Positions 33,720-46,960 are shown, counted from the stretch's first letter. The stretch: DNA of 64,000 nt from Paulownia fortunei (GCA_019321725.1 CM033106.1:26214118-26278117); one strand, 5' to 3'. Numbers and translations are program-made. Notes: a model not told the origin generated them from the sequence alone.

Positions 33720-36700
33720 ATTACAATTTTTACCCCCCAAACTCTCTGTGTCTTGTGTTTGTTTTGATTCAAGAATCTTGATGCTCCATTGCCTTTTTCA
33801 TTTTCGCTATTGAAACGTAGAGCTCAGGATGTGATCGAGCGGCCTTTAATTTTTGAAGGTGTTTCTTTTTGGAAATATTTGGCATGTTATTTCAAGATTA
33901 TTGTCTTTGCTCAATTGTCTCTTTTATTTATTTTCTTTTTTTTTTCTCTCTCTCAGAATACAATGCCATGCAAGCAGAATATAATGCCAAGAAACTATAT
34001 GCAAGTTCTTGATCCTATTTACTAGATTTGATGAGTTTTTGCAAGATTTTGTTTTCTGTTGAAATGTATCTTCAATTTTACGCGAAGCGAAATTACTGGT
34101 TGTTACATTACACTGTAAAGCCCATATGATTGATTTCTGCATGATAAAAATGGATATCATTCTAAAAGTAATAGTTGGAAGATATGTTTTCTATCACCGT
34201 ACTGATTATTGTAGAAGTGTTTAAGAAGGAAATCACTTCAGCAACACTAGTAAATCAGCAAACTTTAGTTTAGGCTTTAGGATGTATCAGGGTTCATATT
34301 ATTTGAATCAATAAATGCTAGGCTTGCCTTGTCAGGTATATAGAACTAGGTGATAATGTGTATTACTTGAATTTTTTTTTTAGTAGAAAAATGAGTGATT
34401 TCTGATTATGAAGAAGGCTGCTCACGACTGTGATTGCTACTACGAGAGTAGTAACTGTGCTTTTAATAGATTGTTTGTTAGATCTCTGGAAAGGGGATAT
34501 GTTGTACATGAATGTTGTTTAAACTATAGGTTTTGGCATTTTGGGACCTTTCAAAAGTTAAATAGAACAGCTTCGTCTATCATACTTCCTCTTTTATTAC
34601 TTCATTTTTTTCATATTTCATCAAGTTCTCAGTCTCTCATCAAATGGCAATCAATTCATGTATTTAAGATGATTGAAAAGGGATGATAAGTGTGAAAGCA
34701 CTGCTCCAACTTGTTGGGAATCTGTTAACATTGGCGGCTAAAGCATCTTACTTGAGGTGTTGGGAGGCCCTAAGAGCATCCAATTGAAAGAAAGAAATGG
34801 TTTTCCCCTTACCTTTTTGAACAAAGAACACTGCTATCTCCATAGAAAGGTCTGTATTTCTGTAGTTTTTGAAACCTAAAGGAAAAAGAAAAGTGCCTTT
34901 TTGCATGGAGCAATGGGTGCCACAAAGGACAAGAAAGCTTTTATTTAGTCTTGGTCACTCAGTGGTTGCTGTTCTTGTGGTACTTGGACTGCTTATGAGT
35001 GTGAGAGATATCGAATATTATACATGCTTAACATGTGGGATTCTTCTCCATAAATGGTGGTGATGATACTTGAAGTCAAGACCTCTCTGTCTTTGCCTCG
35101 TTCGGTGATCTACAAATTTAAGTTGTTAAAAGAGAAGGGACTTTAATGTTTATGATTCTAACTTGTTGTAATAGAGAATAAGATTTCATGAGCTGTCATA
35201 TTGTTCACCTAAATTTCAGCTAGTAGGAATGGCATGGAATCTACTTTTTGTGACTGCATTCTACTTCTAGAATCCTGAGTGAAATCTTTATGGCCACTTC
35301 TATCAAAAATCATCTGTGTGATTCATTATATGACGCTATTGTACACCAATTTGATTTCTTCAGATTATGACAATTGTTGACCATCATGGTCTCTTCGATA
35401 GTTTCTACTCCACTTAAGAATTAGAATCTAACGAAGAAACATATCGCTAGTCCGGTTAAAAGTCAACTTATATAACTCATAATGTGACTTCAACTGAAAA
35501 AGGAATTGTAAATATCATTATTTAACTTAAGTCACGCGCCTTATATGTACACATGGTCATGGAATCACTATATACCCTTGAGCTAATTAAATTACCAGAA
35601 ATTATGAAAACTGGCCTAAAATTAATGAAGTAACAAAAACATAAACTAATGATCAAAACGTACTAACTACTTATTTAAGCTTTAACTAAATGTGTCTTCC
35701 TAAGAATTCCAAGTAAAATCTTGAGGTTTGGAAAAGCCTATAGATCTAAAAATGTTGCTTTTGTAAATCTCATATTACTTCTCTTTTAAATACAAAAATA
35801 GGAAAATTTATATTTTGTATATGCCCTTTGTATTTGATTTTGAGTTGAAAATCTTAGGACTCATATTGGATGAGTTCTTTCTTAAGAATTTTCTATGTTG
35901 GCGATCCTGATATAGGTCAAAGCTGGATTTTGTTGGCTGAAATATTGACGGAGAATTTAAATTGAAATCCTTTGATGATTTATGTGAAAGGAATTTGGGT
36001 ACAACTTCACTTTAATATATTTTGGCAAAACATTTTGGATTGACATTGTAAATGATCTACTGTCTCATATTAAGCTTTTTTTGTAGTCTTGTTAACACCA
36101 TTATTGTTTATCGATTGTGCAGTGGTCCTTTATTTGATAACAAACTTCTAAAGCATCAGATATTTTATTTCTTAGTTACCATTGAATCCAAATATCCAAC
36201 TTTTTCTGCTAAGAAGTATTTACTTGGACTTGTCTTCTTTGGTTGCTTGCCTTAACTAGTTGTTATTATCTTTCACTCATCTTTAATCATTAGAAAACTC
36301 TTTATTGATAGTGTTTACTATAGTATGCTTCCTCTTTTCATGTTATGCGGGATGCTGTAAGCCAAACAACATAGGATCGAAAAATGCAGGGGTTGCTAGT
36401 TGAGTAAAATGTGCTGGTAATTTACATGTAGTTACTAGTAAATTGACCCTTCTTATTCAAACCAAGTAAAAGTTATTTCTCTCTTTTCGTCCTACTTCTA
36501 TCAATCCCTATATACATTTTTTCGTAATTACGAGGTGTGTTACATATATTTAAAGATTTGTTTTGCCTTCACAATCTCATACGATATAAATAGTTATTCA
36601 TGAAAACTATACTTTGCATAGACTTGTTGCTGCATATACATTATCACTCTCGACTTTATGCATGATCATATTATTGGTCTTGTCATGTGTGGTGTTGAAA

Positions 36701-36800
36701 TGAAACGGACTTTGAGCATCACTTTGTATTTCTGAAAGCAGGATTGCCTTTGAAAATGATTTCATATTCTAAGAAGAATCTATGCTTATTAGACAATGGG
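33720..36800 (+). repeat. Divergent copy C of a noncoding family also present at 41-45 kb and 47-57 kb
   Basis: Blocks here align in order with 41.9-44.6 kb and with the second tandem copy: the TTTGAAGGTGTTTCT block (about 33855), the AATGCCAAGA exon-like block (33957-34000), the CATTAGAAAACTCTTTATTGAT block (about 36285) and the AAGCAGGATTGCC block (about 36738). Similarity is patchy, so this copy is older than the two tandem ones. No protein of known family found; the open frames at 34408-34686 and 34869-35063 are not recognisable. Confidence 0.6.
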
Positions 36801-39275
36801 CGCATCCTAACATGAGAGTGCCTTCCTTTTGAACACTGTACGTTGTCCAAGATTCTATTCTATCATCAATCCAATCACCATTCACGTTTTTTTCCTTTTT
36901 TTTCCCTCTAAGCAGGGATATTTAACTTTTTGTAATTTTTTGGAATAGTCGCTGTGAAATATGCTGTTAATTTTGTACCTTAGCAGGATTGGTAGCCTAT
37001 GCTATCACATGCTGCTGTAATGAAGTTGTAATGTTTCAACTGCTAAACACTTATTGCTTGTCTTGCTGCTGTAATGAAGTTGTAATGTTTCAACTGCTAA
37101 ACACTTATTGCTTGTCTTGCTGCTGTTGTCTGTCTGCTGTTGCTGCTGGCGCGCAATTCTCTGCTGCTTCTTGAACCAGATGCTATGGTCGTCACTACCA
37201 GTGGAGTTCTTATTTGGTCTTCCTCCTGTTGGTATAGGTTTTGTTTTCTTTTCATTCTATTCCTTTTCTTATCAGTTTCGTGGTTTTGAAAGTGATTTTC
37301 CCTTGGGTTTGCTTCCCATTGTTGATTACAGTTAGCAGTTTTTCTTTCTTTAAGTAGCAATGAAACTGCCTCTTCTACCATGTATATTTTAACTCCTCTT
37401 TTCTGACATGAAGTAATCCATTGTTTTTGGAGCATGTCCCTTATGTCTGTTGTACTTTATATTGTGTTTTAATGGTAAACTCACTACCAAACTAAGAATA
37501 GGCTCCTACTTGGATTAATTTGCAGAATCTATTCTTTAGTGCGTCTTTTTCAGTGTAATTCTCATTGAATGGCCACCTCATCCAAATCTTAATCTCTTAA
37601 ATGAGGTAGTCATTCACAGTGGTAGATTCGATTTTGTTGATCCCTTGATATTGTTGAAAGAAACTTGGATCTTGTTCTTTAACCTTCAATTTTTGCTATT
37701 ACCATCCTGTGCTGTTCTGTTCTCTGTTAAATAACTTTTTTTTTCCTTTTTTTCGTTTCTTTGTACTCTGTAGTAAATGACCTTTCTGTTTGTAAGTTTA
37801 TGCAAAAAATTGAATGCTTCAACTTATATAAATGGATTTCGTAATTATAATGACAGTCATTGCCAAGGTGTCCTTATCTTTGGTGCTACATGGTTGCATC
37901 AGATATTTTTGCTGTGAACATGTTGAAGCATTAAAATTTAGCTAGAATAATGTGGTCGTAGCTTATCTTTTTCTTGCCGCTTCTAGCGCGGTTAATATGG
38001 GATTGTTGTTACGGAGGTTTAATAACTGGTTCTTCTAAACTTTCTGGTCTATACGGTCATTTAGAGTCAGTTAAGGCTCATCTTGTGGGTTATGAACATT
38101 CACCACTTTTCATGCAAACACTATGTGCCTAGAAGACAATTTTTGAGAAGAAAAAATAACTTGTTGAATTATGTCCTAAAGAATATTCTGAAAATCTTAT
38201 ATGATCGATATAAGGGTGATGCGGTATGATATTTGGTAAGGAAAAGCCTAAGTATGGTGCCCAAAAGAGGTCGAAAGTTATAAATTAGTAAATTTGGACA
38301 TTGCCAAGCAACCTTCTTCTGCCAAAGAGTGGTGGCTTACCCATGTTTTGATGAAGCTGAAATTTTACTGATGAGGTCACTGTATCAGCGAGGCACTTGC
38401 TGCCATATGGGTTCATAAGAGCGTAGATAGGGTGTTATTCAGAGGCTGCTAGATTGATTGAAACTACATGATTTGGATTGGAAAATGGAATGAAATGATA
38501 GATTAAATCTTTCAGAATAGTTTAAAGTTGTGAAGAGTTGGATGCAAATAAAGAAGTGTCGTAAGGAATGGATTAGCATAGTATATTGTGATGTGTGTTG
38601 TCTGTGGGAGAGAAACGATGCTAAACTACATCTGAGAATTTAAAATAAATTTGATTGTTACCTCAAATGGCAAGACGTTGCGGCCTGACCATCTTTAGAA
38701 ATTAGAGAGTACGATAACTGTTAGGATGCTTTTCCTGAAGTTCTACCTTAAACAATGTTCTTTTCCAACAGCATCTAGATCTTCTGCTGTACAATAAATC
38801 ATAATTTATTTTTCATATAAGAATTATTTTTATCAGATTATTCAAAATAAATATGTAACTGCAGAAAATTTCAACATTGGTTGTCCACAGCTAGCCGAAG
38901 AACATAATTTGTTTGGTGATATAGCTGACTTTTAGTGTTTTTGTAGATCTAATTTTAGTTGAATGCAGGAATAGGAGAATCAAGAAAGGATCTAAAGTTT
39001 TTTATACCAGAAACAAAAACAATTTATGAATTTGGACTGAACACATTTAGATATGTAAAAAACATTGGTACAGACAATATCTCGATTTCAGTTACATGAT
39101 GGTACATTTTTGCATCATGGTGAACAACTGGAAAATGATAGACCATCAGTCACTTCTATAGAAACATAAGTTAACGATAAAACAGGAACCTCAAAACATT
39201 GACTTAATGAAATGAAATCCTAATGAAAACTTTTTCAAACCAAATTCCTATGCTAGAGTATGGTATACTCGAGTC
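36801..39275. other. Intergenic DNA downstream of copy C
   Basis: No gene recognised. It contains a 54-bp tandem duplication (37011-37118) and a CTG-rich stretch (about 37105-37165). Confidence 0.5.
37011..37118. repeat. 54-bp tandem duplication
   Basis: Two copies start GCTGCTGTAATGAAGTTGTA at 37011 and 37065 and appear identical. The unit length is a multiple of three and the + frame stays open through both copies, but no known protein is evident. Confidence 0.9.
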
Positions 39276-39563
39276 TTAATTAGGGGCTGCATTGCTGGCT
39301 GCTTGTTTACGCCTGTGGTTGAAGATCCAACCTTTTAACACTGTCTTTGTAATCCCAATATCTGAACATATACGGATAACTTCTTCTTTAGAATATTCAC
39401 GGAACATCTTCCAATTGTTACTTTCTGCAACAGCTCTTATTCTTTCACTTTGTTGCCGTGTTATCCTTGTTCTACGCATATGGACCTCATTCCCCATTAT
39501 CTGCTGTCCACTAGCTTCCTGAACAGGTACTACCGAAAATTGGAATGGAGAATCAGGTACAGG
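39276..39563 (-). pseudogene. ZF-HD homeodomain half, out of frame with the zinc-finger half
   Basis: This frame is open from about 39563 to the stop at 39276. It encodes a ZF-HD-class homeodomain: MRRTRITRQQSERIRAVAES, NNWKMFREYSKEEVIRICSD and IGITKTVLKGWIFNHRRK. The helix 3 Trp and Asn are kept. It is offset by one base relative to the zinc-finger frame. Either a one-base indel (real or an assembly error) broke a single-exon gene, or a 62-nt intron (39519-39580, GTACAG...TTCAG) joins the halves in frame to give 234 residues. Length and domain order then match ordinary ZF-HD proteins. Labelled pseudogene only because the uninterrupted genomic frame is broken. Confidence 0.75.
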
Positions 39564-40042
39564 CTAGTGCAGTTCTGTACGCCTTGTGGTTGATTCATTT
39601 CTTGCCTTCCTATTTCAGGGCCTGGTGCAGAAGTAGGTGCGTAGCTAGCAGATGTTTGTTGATGAACCTGTGGCTGTGGGAGTGGATCAGGAATTGCAGG
39701 GCTCGGTACAGAAGTAGGTGCATGGCTCGTGGATGTTTGTTGATGAACTCGCGGCTGTGGGAGTGGAGCAGGAAGGTTCAACCGGCCATGCTGTTGGGAG
39801 AGGTCGTTGTTTTCAGTTCGAGTACTGTAAGATAGGGGGAGGTCGACCTCTACTCTCCTATGAAAGTTTCTATGGCAGCAACATGCAGCACAAACCATGG
39901 CTTGAGGGGTTCCATTTGGGCCACTGGCCTCAAATTGACCACAGCCATCCAGGACGTAGCCCCTGGTTTGTGCTGCATGGTTGTGCATGCACTCTTTGTA
40001 CATACAAAGGATTTTAAGCTTTGCTCCTCCATTGGTGGCCAT
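39530..40042 (-). CDS. ZF-HD family zinc-finger protein; N-terminal half, ends before the homeodomain
   Basis: The frame from ATG at 40042 (MATNGG) to TAG at 39530 encodes 170 residues. The ZF-HD dimerisation zinc finger spans about residues 12-64: YKECMHNHAAQTRGYVLDGC, then a Gly/Pro loop and MVCAACCCHRNFHRRVEV. A Pro/Gln/Thr-rich linker follows with a 27-residue unit repeated twice (PLPQP[RQ]VHQQTS). ZF-HD proteins are plant nuclear transcription factors that dimerise through this finger and bind DNA through a C-terminal homeodomain. Here the homeodomain lies just downstream in another frame. As read, the product resembles a long MINI ZINC FINGER protein. An ATG at 40111 is in frame but sits 7 bp from a TATA box, so 40042 is preferred. 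See the candidate 62-nt intron in the findings. Confidence 0.85.
   Translation of the reverse strand: MATNGGAKLKILCMYKECMHNHAAQTRGYVLDGCGQFEASGPNGTPQAMVCAACCCHRNFHRRVEVDLPLSYSTRTENNDLSQQHGRLNLPAPLPQPRVHQQTSTSHAPTSVPSPAIPDPLPQPQVHQQTSASYAPTSAPGPEIGRQEMNQPQGVQNCTSLYLILHSNFR
39605..39766 (-). repeat. 81-bp in-frame tandem repeat in the ZF-HD linker
   Basis: Two 27-codon units, 39686-39766 and 39605-39685, begin PLPQPRVHQQTS and PLPQPQVHQQTS. The copies differ at several positions while staying in frame, consistent with selection on the linker after duplication. Confidence 0.9.
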
Positions 40043-40117
40043 CTCAAAATGCTCAAAATGCAAAAAAGATGATAAACAAAAGTTTTGGTGGTGGTGGATT
40101 GAAAGAAACACAGAATG

Positions 40118-40124
40118 ATTTATA
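40118..40124 (-). promoter_or_regulatory. Candidate TATA box of the ZF-HD gene
   Basis: Minus-strand TATAAAT, 76 bp upstream of the ATG at 40042 and only 7 bp upstream of the ATG at 40111. A start site 25-35 bp downstream would exclude the upstream ATG from the transcript. Confidence 0.5.
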
Positions 40125-40817
40125 TTGACAAGCCAAACAGTAAGGCCGTCAATCTAAAATGTTAAAAATTTAATTTTAGTATGTAACTAATACCATGCCC
40201 ATACTGATTTTTTTTTTGCTATAACTAAGGTTCCTCCATATTACATGGATTGCAATACTTATAATTAGCAATTTAGGTTTTCCAGATTGTTGATTATTGA
40301 TTGATAAAATATTTATGATGCATTTTTTTATTTAATTTTTTTCAAGATTTCTTATATTGATTTACGCCATTCTTTTCACATATTTCGCAGACAAGATTGA
40401 GTACATTGCAATGCAATTATTTACAATTGTAACCACATCATGACTATTACTGAGTATGATTTTTATCAGAAGAAGATATACAACACTTTCGTAATACCGT
40501 TATTAAATCTCTAACATACAATTAAATTTATGTTATTTCCAGTTTTGGTATATTACTTTCCTTTCTCCGTTAAAAAGGCATGGGTCAAATTAAACATTAA
40601 ATAAATATATATCTTGGATTTTCAAATTTACAATTGATTCAATTCTTTCTTCTTTTCTTTTTTGCAGTGGGTCAATATTTTTTATATCATTTTATGATGG
40701 TCAAATAAGATGTATAACCACTAAAAAAATCCTTTGTCATTAAATTAATTTGTAAAAGTTTGATTTATTTTGGATATATTTAACAACATTTGAATTCTAA
40801 AGTCCAAAAGATTCGTA
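40125..40817. other. AT-rich intergenic DNA upstream of ZF-HD
   Basis: No gene recognised. It ends where the tandem segmental duplication begins. Confidence 0.5.
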
Positions 40818-41681
40818 TCCAAAATGAGGATTTCATCGATTTTAAAAATAACTACGCCATTTAATGTTTATAATTACCTGTCATTGAACTCGTAATATAT
40901 CCACTTTATTTATTTTCCATATTGGTTCAAATGAAAATCCAAACAAAATTTATTTTTGAATTTCAAATCATATTATATATTCAAATTTAAGTAATTGTTT
41001 CATAGATTTATGGTGAAAGATTCACGTGTTGAAAGTTATTACTAGAATAAGGTATAGTATTAGTTTTATAACCATCTATGATTTTTGACCAACCCTTTTT
41101 ATTACGTTGTCAAACAAATTTTTTGCTTGTGAATAAAAGGCAATGTATCAGTTTCAGTAATATTTTTGCTGGACGACATTTTGTTAATGTGATTTTGTGA
41201 TGGTATAGTGATAGGGAAATTAATCATACAGTCATTTTTGTGTGTGATTCAAATTTTAATATATACATATACATGTGTATGTGTCGTAAACTCATTTAAT
41301 TCTTACTATGATGTGTATCGTATTACATACTTGATGAGCATTTACGGAAAATATGAATAACAAGAGAAACTCATAAATCATTTTATACAAAACATTTATT
41401 TATTTATTTTTATATCATGATAGATTAGGTGTTCTTTGTATATGTATTAGTTTATTATTCTTAACACGAGGTGATAAATTAAATAAATAGTTGATATAAC
41501 TAATTCCTAAAGTTCGTGTTTTGGTTTTGTTCAATACGTAAATAAAAATAATATTGACAAGTATATAATATTCGTAATACTTCATTTTACATTTATCCAA
41601 TAAAAAATTGTGCCAATTTGAAAACTATCACACTTAAAAATAAAAAAAATAGGATCAATGCTATATTATTTTTTCTTTCAA

Positions 41682-41719
<38 letters not shown>

Positions 41720-42295
41720 TGAATTCAAAGAATATTTGCAAATTAATACCTAATAGTTTAAGAGATGCTGAAGTTTAGGAGACTTCAACTGAAAACCACT
41801 ATTAGAGTTTGATTATTTGGAGAAACAAACAGAACTTCAAGAATGAAGATCCTGTTATATGTTTCCCCAGGCCCCTGTTACAAACGCTCACTAATTTGTT
41901 ATGTAGAACTCACCTAGAACAGCCCTCAACAGCCTCCCTGAGAAAGATCAAAGCACACGCCTTTGAGTTTTTTCACTTTCAGATTGATTACCCAAGAATT
42001 CTATAAAAAAACTCCTTTTTCTACTTGGGTCTGTTTTGATAAAAAAATTTTGATGCCCATTTACTGGAGAAGAAACCCTTTTTCTCGTTGATCTTCTGCT
42101 TAGGCGCAAGTCATGGTTTCTAATTTTTAGAGCTCTAGATATGACCGAATTTCCCTTTGAATTTTTGAAGGTGTTTCTTTCTTGTTTTTTTATTTTTTTG
42201 GGTTTTATTTAACAGTTTCTTTCTTAATTCGTGCTATCTTACTTAATATTATTACTTTCTTGGTGTTATAGTTTTCAGTTCTCTGGTTTTTGCAG

Positions 42296-42355
42296 AATCT
42301 AATGCCAAGAGAATCTTCCTGGCACACAGAAGCTGTTTTACATGGAATATGTTTT
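42296..42355 (+). other. Exon-like block conserved in the three-copy family (copy A)
   Basis: A 60-bp block between a good acceptor (TTTTTGCAG) and donor (GTAAGT). Copy A' has 48431-48478 with donor GTGAGT; copy C has 33957-34000 with a GCAAGT donor. The A and A' blocks differ by a 12-bp in-frame deletion and are open in the frame NLMPRES..., but no known protein matches. It may be an exon of a noncoding or short-peptide transcript. Confidence 0.4.
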
Positions 42356-45300
42356 GTAAGTTCTTGATCCTTCCTACTAAATTTAGTAAGATTGTGAGTT
42401 GTGAATTTTCTCATTCATTTGGTATATCTATGCAGTAGATGGTCTATTAAGATGCGCATTTTCTTTGTATAAGAATGTCCATTATTAGCTGATATTTTCT
42501 TTGTTGAAGAGCAAAGGATGAACAAGAATATGAGAAACTTAGGAATTACTCCAAAAATCCTAGATGTGTCCAAGGCTAGATTGTATCATGCTGTTATATT
42601 CAACATGAATTCTATCCATCCTAAAAATTTCATGACTTTTATAGGCTCTATGAGAGTTCCCACTCCACATGGGAATTAGATTCTATAAAAGAAAATAAAG
42701 ACAATCCTATTATTGCTCAAGTTATAACTCATAATACTATTCTAAAGCATAAAAGGACTCAAGATATGACTTGCTAACATAGATATACACAATACATGTA
42801 AACATGAAATTCTTAACTTACTCTTAATGATGTTAAATTGCAAGAAACCATTTTAAATGACCAAAATCTAATTATATGACGAAAACATAAACTAACGTTA
42901 AAATAATAAATATAACTTATTCTAGGTTCTAAGTGCATGCCTTTCCTCTTAAGCATTCAAAATGATGCGGTGTAAAATTGAGCTAAAGGAGTAGGACGTC
43001 AAATCCTTCCTAAGGAGCAACTTGCAACATGAATAAATGTTAGAGGAGCTGGTAGGATTTTCAGCTAAAGCCCTCCAATGCTCTTGTCAGTATAATATTC
43101 AAAATAGGTTGATAAACTATTGAGAGAAAAATATTGAGAGTAGTGAAAATGAATATACCTCACTTATAGAGTGGATCCGGGTATTTGTAGTAGAGGAACG
43201 GTAGGAAATGGCTTGTACTACACCCTAAGTGTGTGAATTCCCATAAAAGGTTTTCTACGTTGGTGAGATATGTATTTCATGGAGTTCTACAAGGACACCA
43301 CAGTAACTTCATTTAATTTCATCCTCGTCCATCCTTTTGATAATCATTTTATTGGATTAATTTATTAAATGGGTGGATAGACGCTTTTACCCTTAGCCTG
43401 TTAATTGGGTGTATCACAAATTCGAAGCTTTAGCGTTAGAATCCTTCTTTTCATAATCTCAATCATTGTTCTTTTCAAATTGAAAATGAATATTATATCT
43501 ATGTTTCTTATATTTGAGTTTAAATTTAATTTTGTAATTGAAAATCTTAGGATATGATGTATTGGAGTTTGAACTTGGTAATTTCCTCTGTCAGAGATGC
43601 TGATATAGAATAAGCTGGGTGGGACGTGCCTGCTAAAATAGACATGACAAGAGAAAGTAATTGAAAGTTCACTTTGACAATTATAGGTGAATGAAATTGT
43701 GATACAACATTAACTCCAAATAGAGTGATGAAATAATTTTAATAAATATTGTAATATTGGTGATCTTTATATATGCTAATCTTCTTTCTAGTCGTCTTAA
43801 TACGATTATTATTTATTAATCATGCTGTGGTTATCTACTAATTAACGAACTGGTAAGTAATTGGAATTTTTTGTTGGTCGTTACCATTGAATCCAAATTA
43901 TTGAACTTTTTTGGACTTGTCTTTTTCATTTAAGGACTTTCCTTAACTAGTTGTCTTTATTTTTAACCCTCTTTAATCATTAGAAACCATATTCTCTTAG
44001 TTGATAGATTTTGATGTACTCTGACTCCTTTTTCTTCTCTTAGAAAGAGAGTAGGATTGACGTAAGATAAAGAACCTCAAATATATGCAGTTGTTAGTTG
44101 GGGTAAAAAAATGGAATAAATCTTTGCCCCTAATATTCTCTCCTACTACTGTTATAAAGTAAAAGATATGTAACCAAACATAAGGAGTGCACTCGTCAAC
44201 ATTGATTATCACATTTATTATCTGCTCTACTCTATGTCCGTACAAGTTAAAAGTTATTTCTCTCCAATCTTCCTACCCATATAGTGCTGTAAAATGTCCT
44301 TTTATTATGAGCCATCTCATATGTTTTATAGGCTGTTTTTTTTGCACTATCCCTTACAATATAAATACCATATTTATTTCTGACAACTTTGTAATTCATG
44401 GACTTGTTCCCCAAAAATTTACATTATCACATGGCAACTTTAAGTATGATCATACTTTTGATCCTCTCAGTACATCGATCTCTTGTGTTAAACTTTTAGG
44501 CATCATTTTTGCCCTTCTGGAAGCAGGATGTCCTATGAATATGTTCCATACTCTAGGAAGAGATTGTGGTAATAGGTAATGGGATATAGGCTGACATGAT
44601 TATGCATTCGTTTTGTTTAACAAACACAAGTTGCATTAAATATAACTCTTTATGCATTCGGTGGATAGTTATGGAGCCAAGTATTGATTCATTTGGTGGT
44701 TCTCTAAATGAGCTCGAATAGCTTGGGCTCACATAGTATAAGCTTGGTCAAGATCAGCTTGAGCAAAAAAGGAGCCAAAATTAAAAGATTTTTTGAGCTA
44801 GAAAATTTTGAACCTCAGCTTGAGTTCAACTTGTAGATTTTAGTAATACCAAATAGAATCTCAAATCTCCAAAATCAAGTTCGGCTTCAACAAAAAGAGC
44901 TGAGTTTCAACTCTTAAGCTCAGTTTAGACACTAAGTCAAGCTTGAGCAACCTAAAACTCAACTTAACTTGGATCATATATACCTCTACCCTTTGGGGCA
45001 TATTGCCATTATAATTACAAGATTTTCTCATTATCCTCATTAGTGTTATTAAAGTTTCTAGGTACTAAGAAAAAGAGTTCACATGCAAACTCGAATTATA
45101 AATTCCATGTGCAATTCGTGAGACCTCTTCTATTCTATATGCAATTCAGGAGCCTTCTTCTAATTATGTAGTGCATTTCAACTTGCTATAGTATATTTTG
45201 CAAAACAATAACCCAATAATGCTATTTTTTTCCAATAGGGAGAATGCAAAAACTGTCTTTCAGTACAAAAACTAGTTTTCCCTTTCCTTCCATAATATTT

Positions 45301-45419
45301 AAAAAGAGACATACCAGTGCTATGTTGCAAATCCTTCAATCTCTTTACATCTAAACCTGTATAAGCTCCTAGAAACAAAAGACTATTAACTGCACTTGGC
45401 ATTACTCAATTTGTATAAC

Positions 45420-46960
45420 ACAAATTAAAACAAAGAGGCCATAAAGCAATAGCCAATTCAAAGTGCAACAGCAAGGGATTTGATGTCTCCTTGCCTCTTC
45501 CATACAACATGTAACCATTAAGATAAAATATCCTGTCAAAAGGCTCCCAATTGCAGCTTTCCTTGAAAAGATATCTACTTTTCTACGTAGGCTGGTTTTT
45601 CAGATCTGCTTCCATGTAATGAATCCTTGGCTGCCTGTGTGTAGCTTGATAGGAGGATTACCGATTATACCTTTCTTGGCTTCTGTCCATGTAACGATAT
45701 CACCTTAACTTCTTTCCAGATGTGTGTTATACGGTCTATAGAATACTTCCAATACCTTGTACATTTTCTCATTCTTGAAAGTTCCTCTAACTGAAGGTTT
45801 CAATACAATTTTTGAACTTGTTATATTAACTGAGTCTCCAACTTTTTTGTTTTTATTCCCTGCAGCCTTAAAAAGATTACCAACTCTTCTTGCTATGTAT
45901 CGTCATGACTTGACTTCTTCACAGTTGTGTTTTATAAAGTTTCTAGAGTACTTCCAAGACACTCTGCATTTCCCAGTATTGAAAGTTTCTATAAATGAAG
46001 GATTCCACGCAAATTTAGAACTTGTTCCATTAATTAGGTCTCCAACATTTTTGTATTTATGCACTGCAGTCCTAGAATGATTACAAATTCTTCTTGCTAT
46101 GTTCTATTTCTGCAACCAATTACAAACATAATATAATTGTAAAGGTTACTCTTATCCCTTTCTGATATCGCCCCGAACTGTAAAACCATGAGGTTGTCAT
46201 CTCCGTGGAAGTCCACTGTCCCTGAAGTACACCAGAGTTTAGGCCAATGTTCCTTCTCCAAAGCCTATTTTCTTCTTTGGAAAATGGCCAAGGCTTTTGT
46301 GGAGAAGGGGTCGATCAAATTCAGTTAGTCTCCTAATCCCCAGTCCACCACAGTACAACATACCATATTCTATCCAACTTTCTGATACTAGAAATCCTCC
46401 CCACACTCTTCCCCATGAAAATCTCATTTGAAGGTTTTTTCCAGTTTAAATGCCTCTGATCTTGAACTGCAAACGAGTGACAAATAGGTAGGAATATTTG
46501 ACCAGGCAGATATGATTAGCATCATTGGCCAACTTCAGAAAAATACTGTATCTTTCATGTTCCCAATCTAGATTATATTATCTCAATGAAATGCCACATC
46601 CTAAAGTGGATGCCAACACAGCTGATTTTGAAACTTCTCCAACAAATTTGAGTTGACACTTATTAACTTTAAGTTTAATTCTAGAGATTTCTTAAAAGAT
46701 CAACAGAATCATCCATAATTTTATGTAATTTATGTCTGTCACACGGCAAAAGTGTCTTTGGTGAATAAGAAATGACATGATATTGATTCTCTATTCATCC
46801 TTATGGGCACCAGTGATTCCCTTGAGAACACCATAGCTTCAGCTTTGCTGACATTGTGCTCAACCATTTCATAACCAGGAGGACAGATAGCTCTTTGCCT
46901 CAATGCTCTTAGAGTAGCTAAAAGAGCCCATTGTAGTACCATTAACATTGTTGGAGACTT
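45420..46960 (-). mobile_element. Degenerate LINE (L1-type non-LTR retrotransposon) fragment
   Basis: Minus-strand frames carry plant LINE signatures broken by stops and frameshifts. They include CGGLGIRRLTEFDRPLLHKS (46239-46427), which matches the GGLGIRxLxxFNxALLxKW motif after the reverse transcriptase, and an NVSKAEAMVFSRES stretch (46739-46948) like the end of the RT domain. Weaker Cys-rich zf-RVT-like sequence lies at about 45440-45620. The element is non-functional and 5'-truncated at the duplication junction. Confidence 0.6.

Noticed and set aside
34408..35063. Two + strand open frames of 92 and 64 codons in copy C
   Set aside because: No known family and not conserved in the other two copies of the segment.
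39545..39835. Open frames on the + strand opposite the ZF-HD gene
   Set aside because: Antisense shadows; the repeated residues come from the 81-bp linker repeat.
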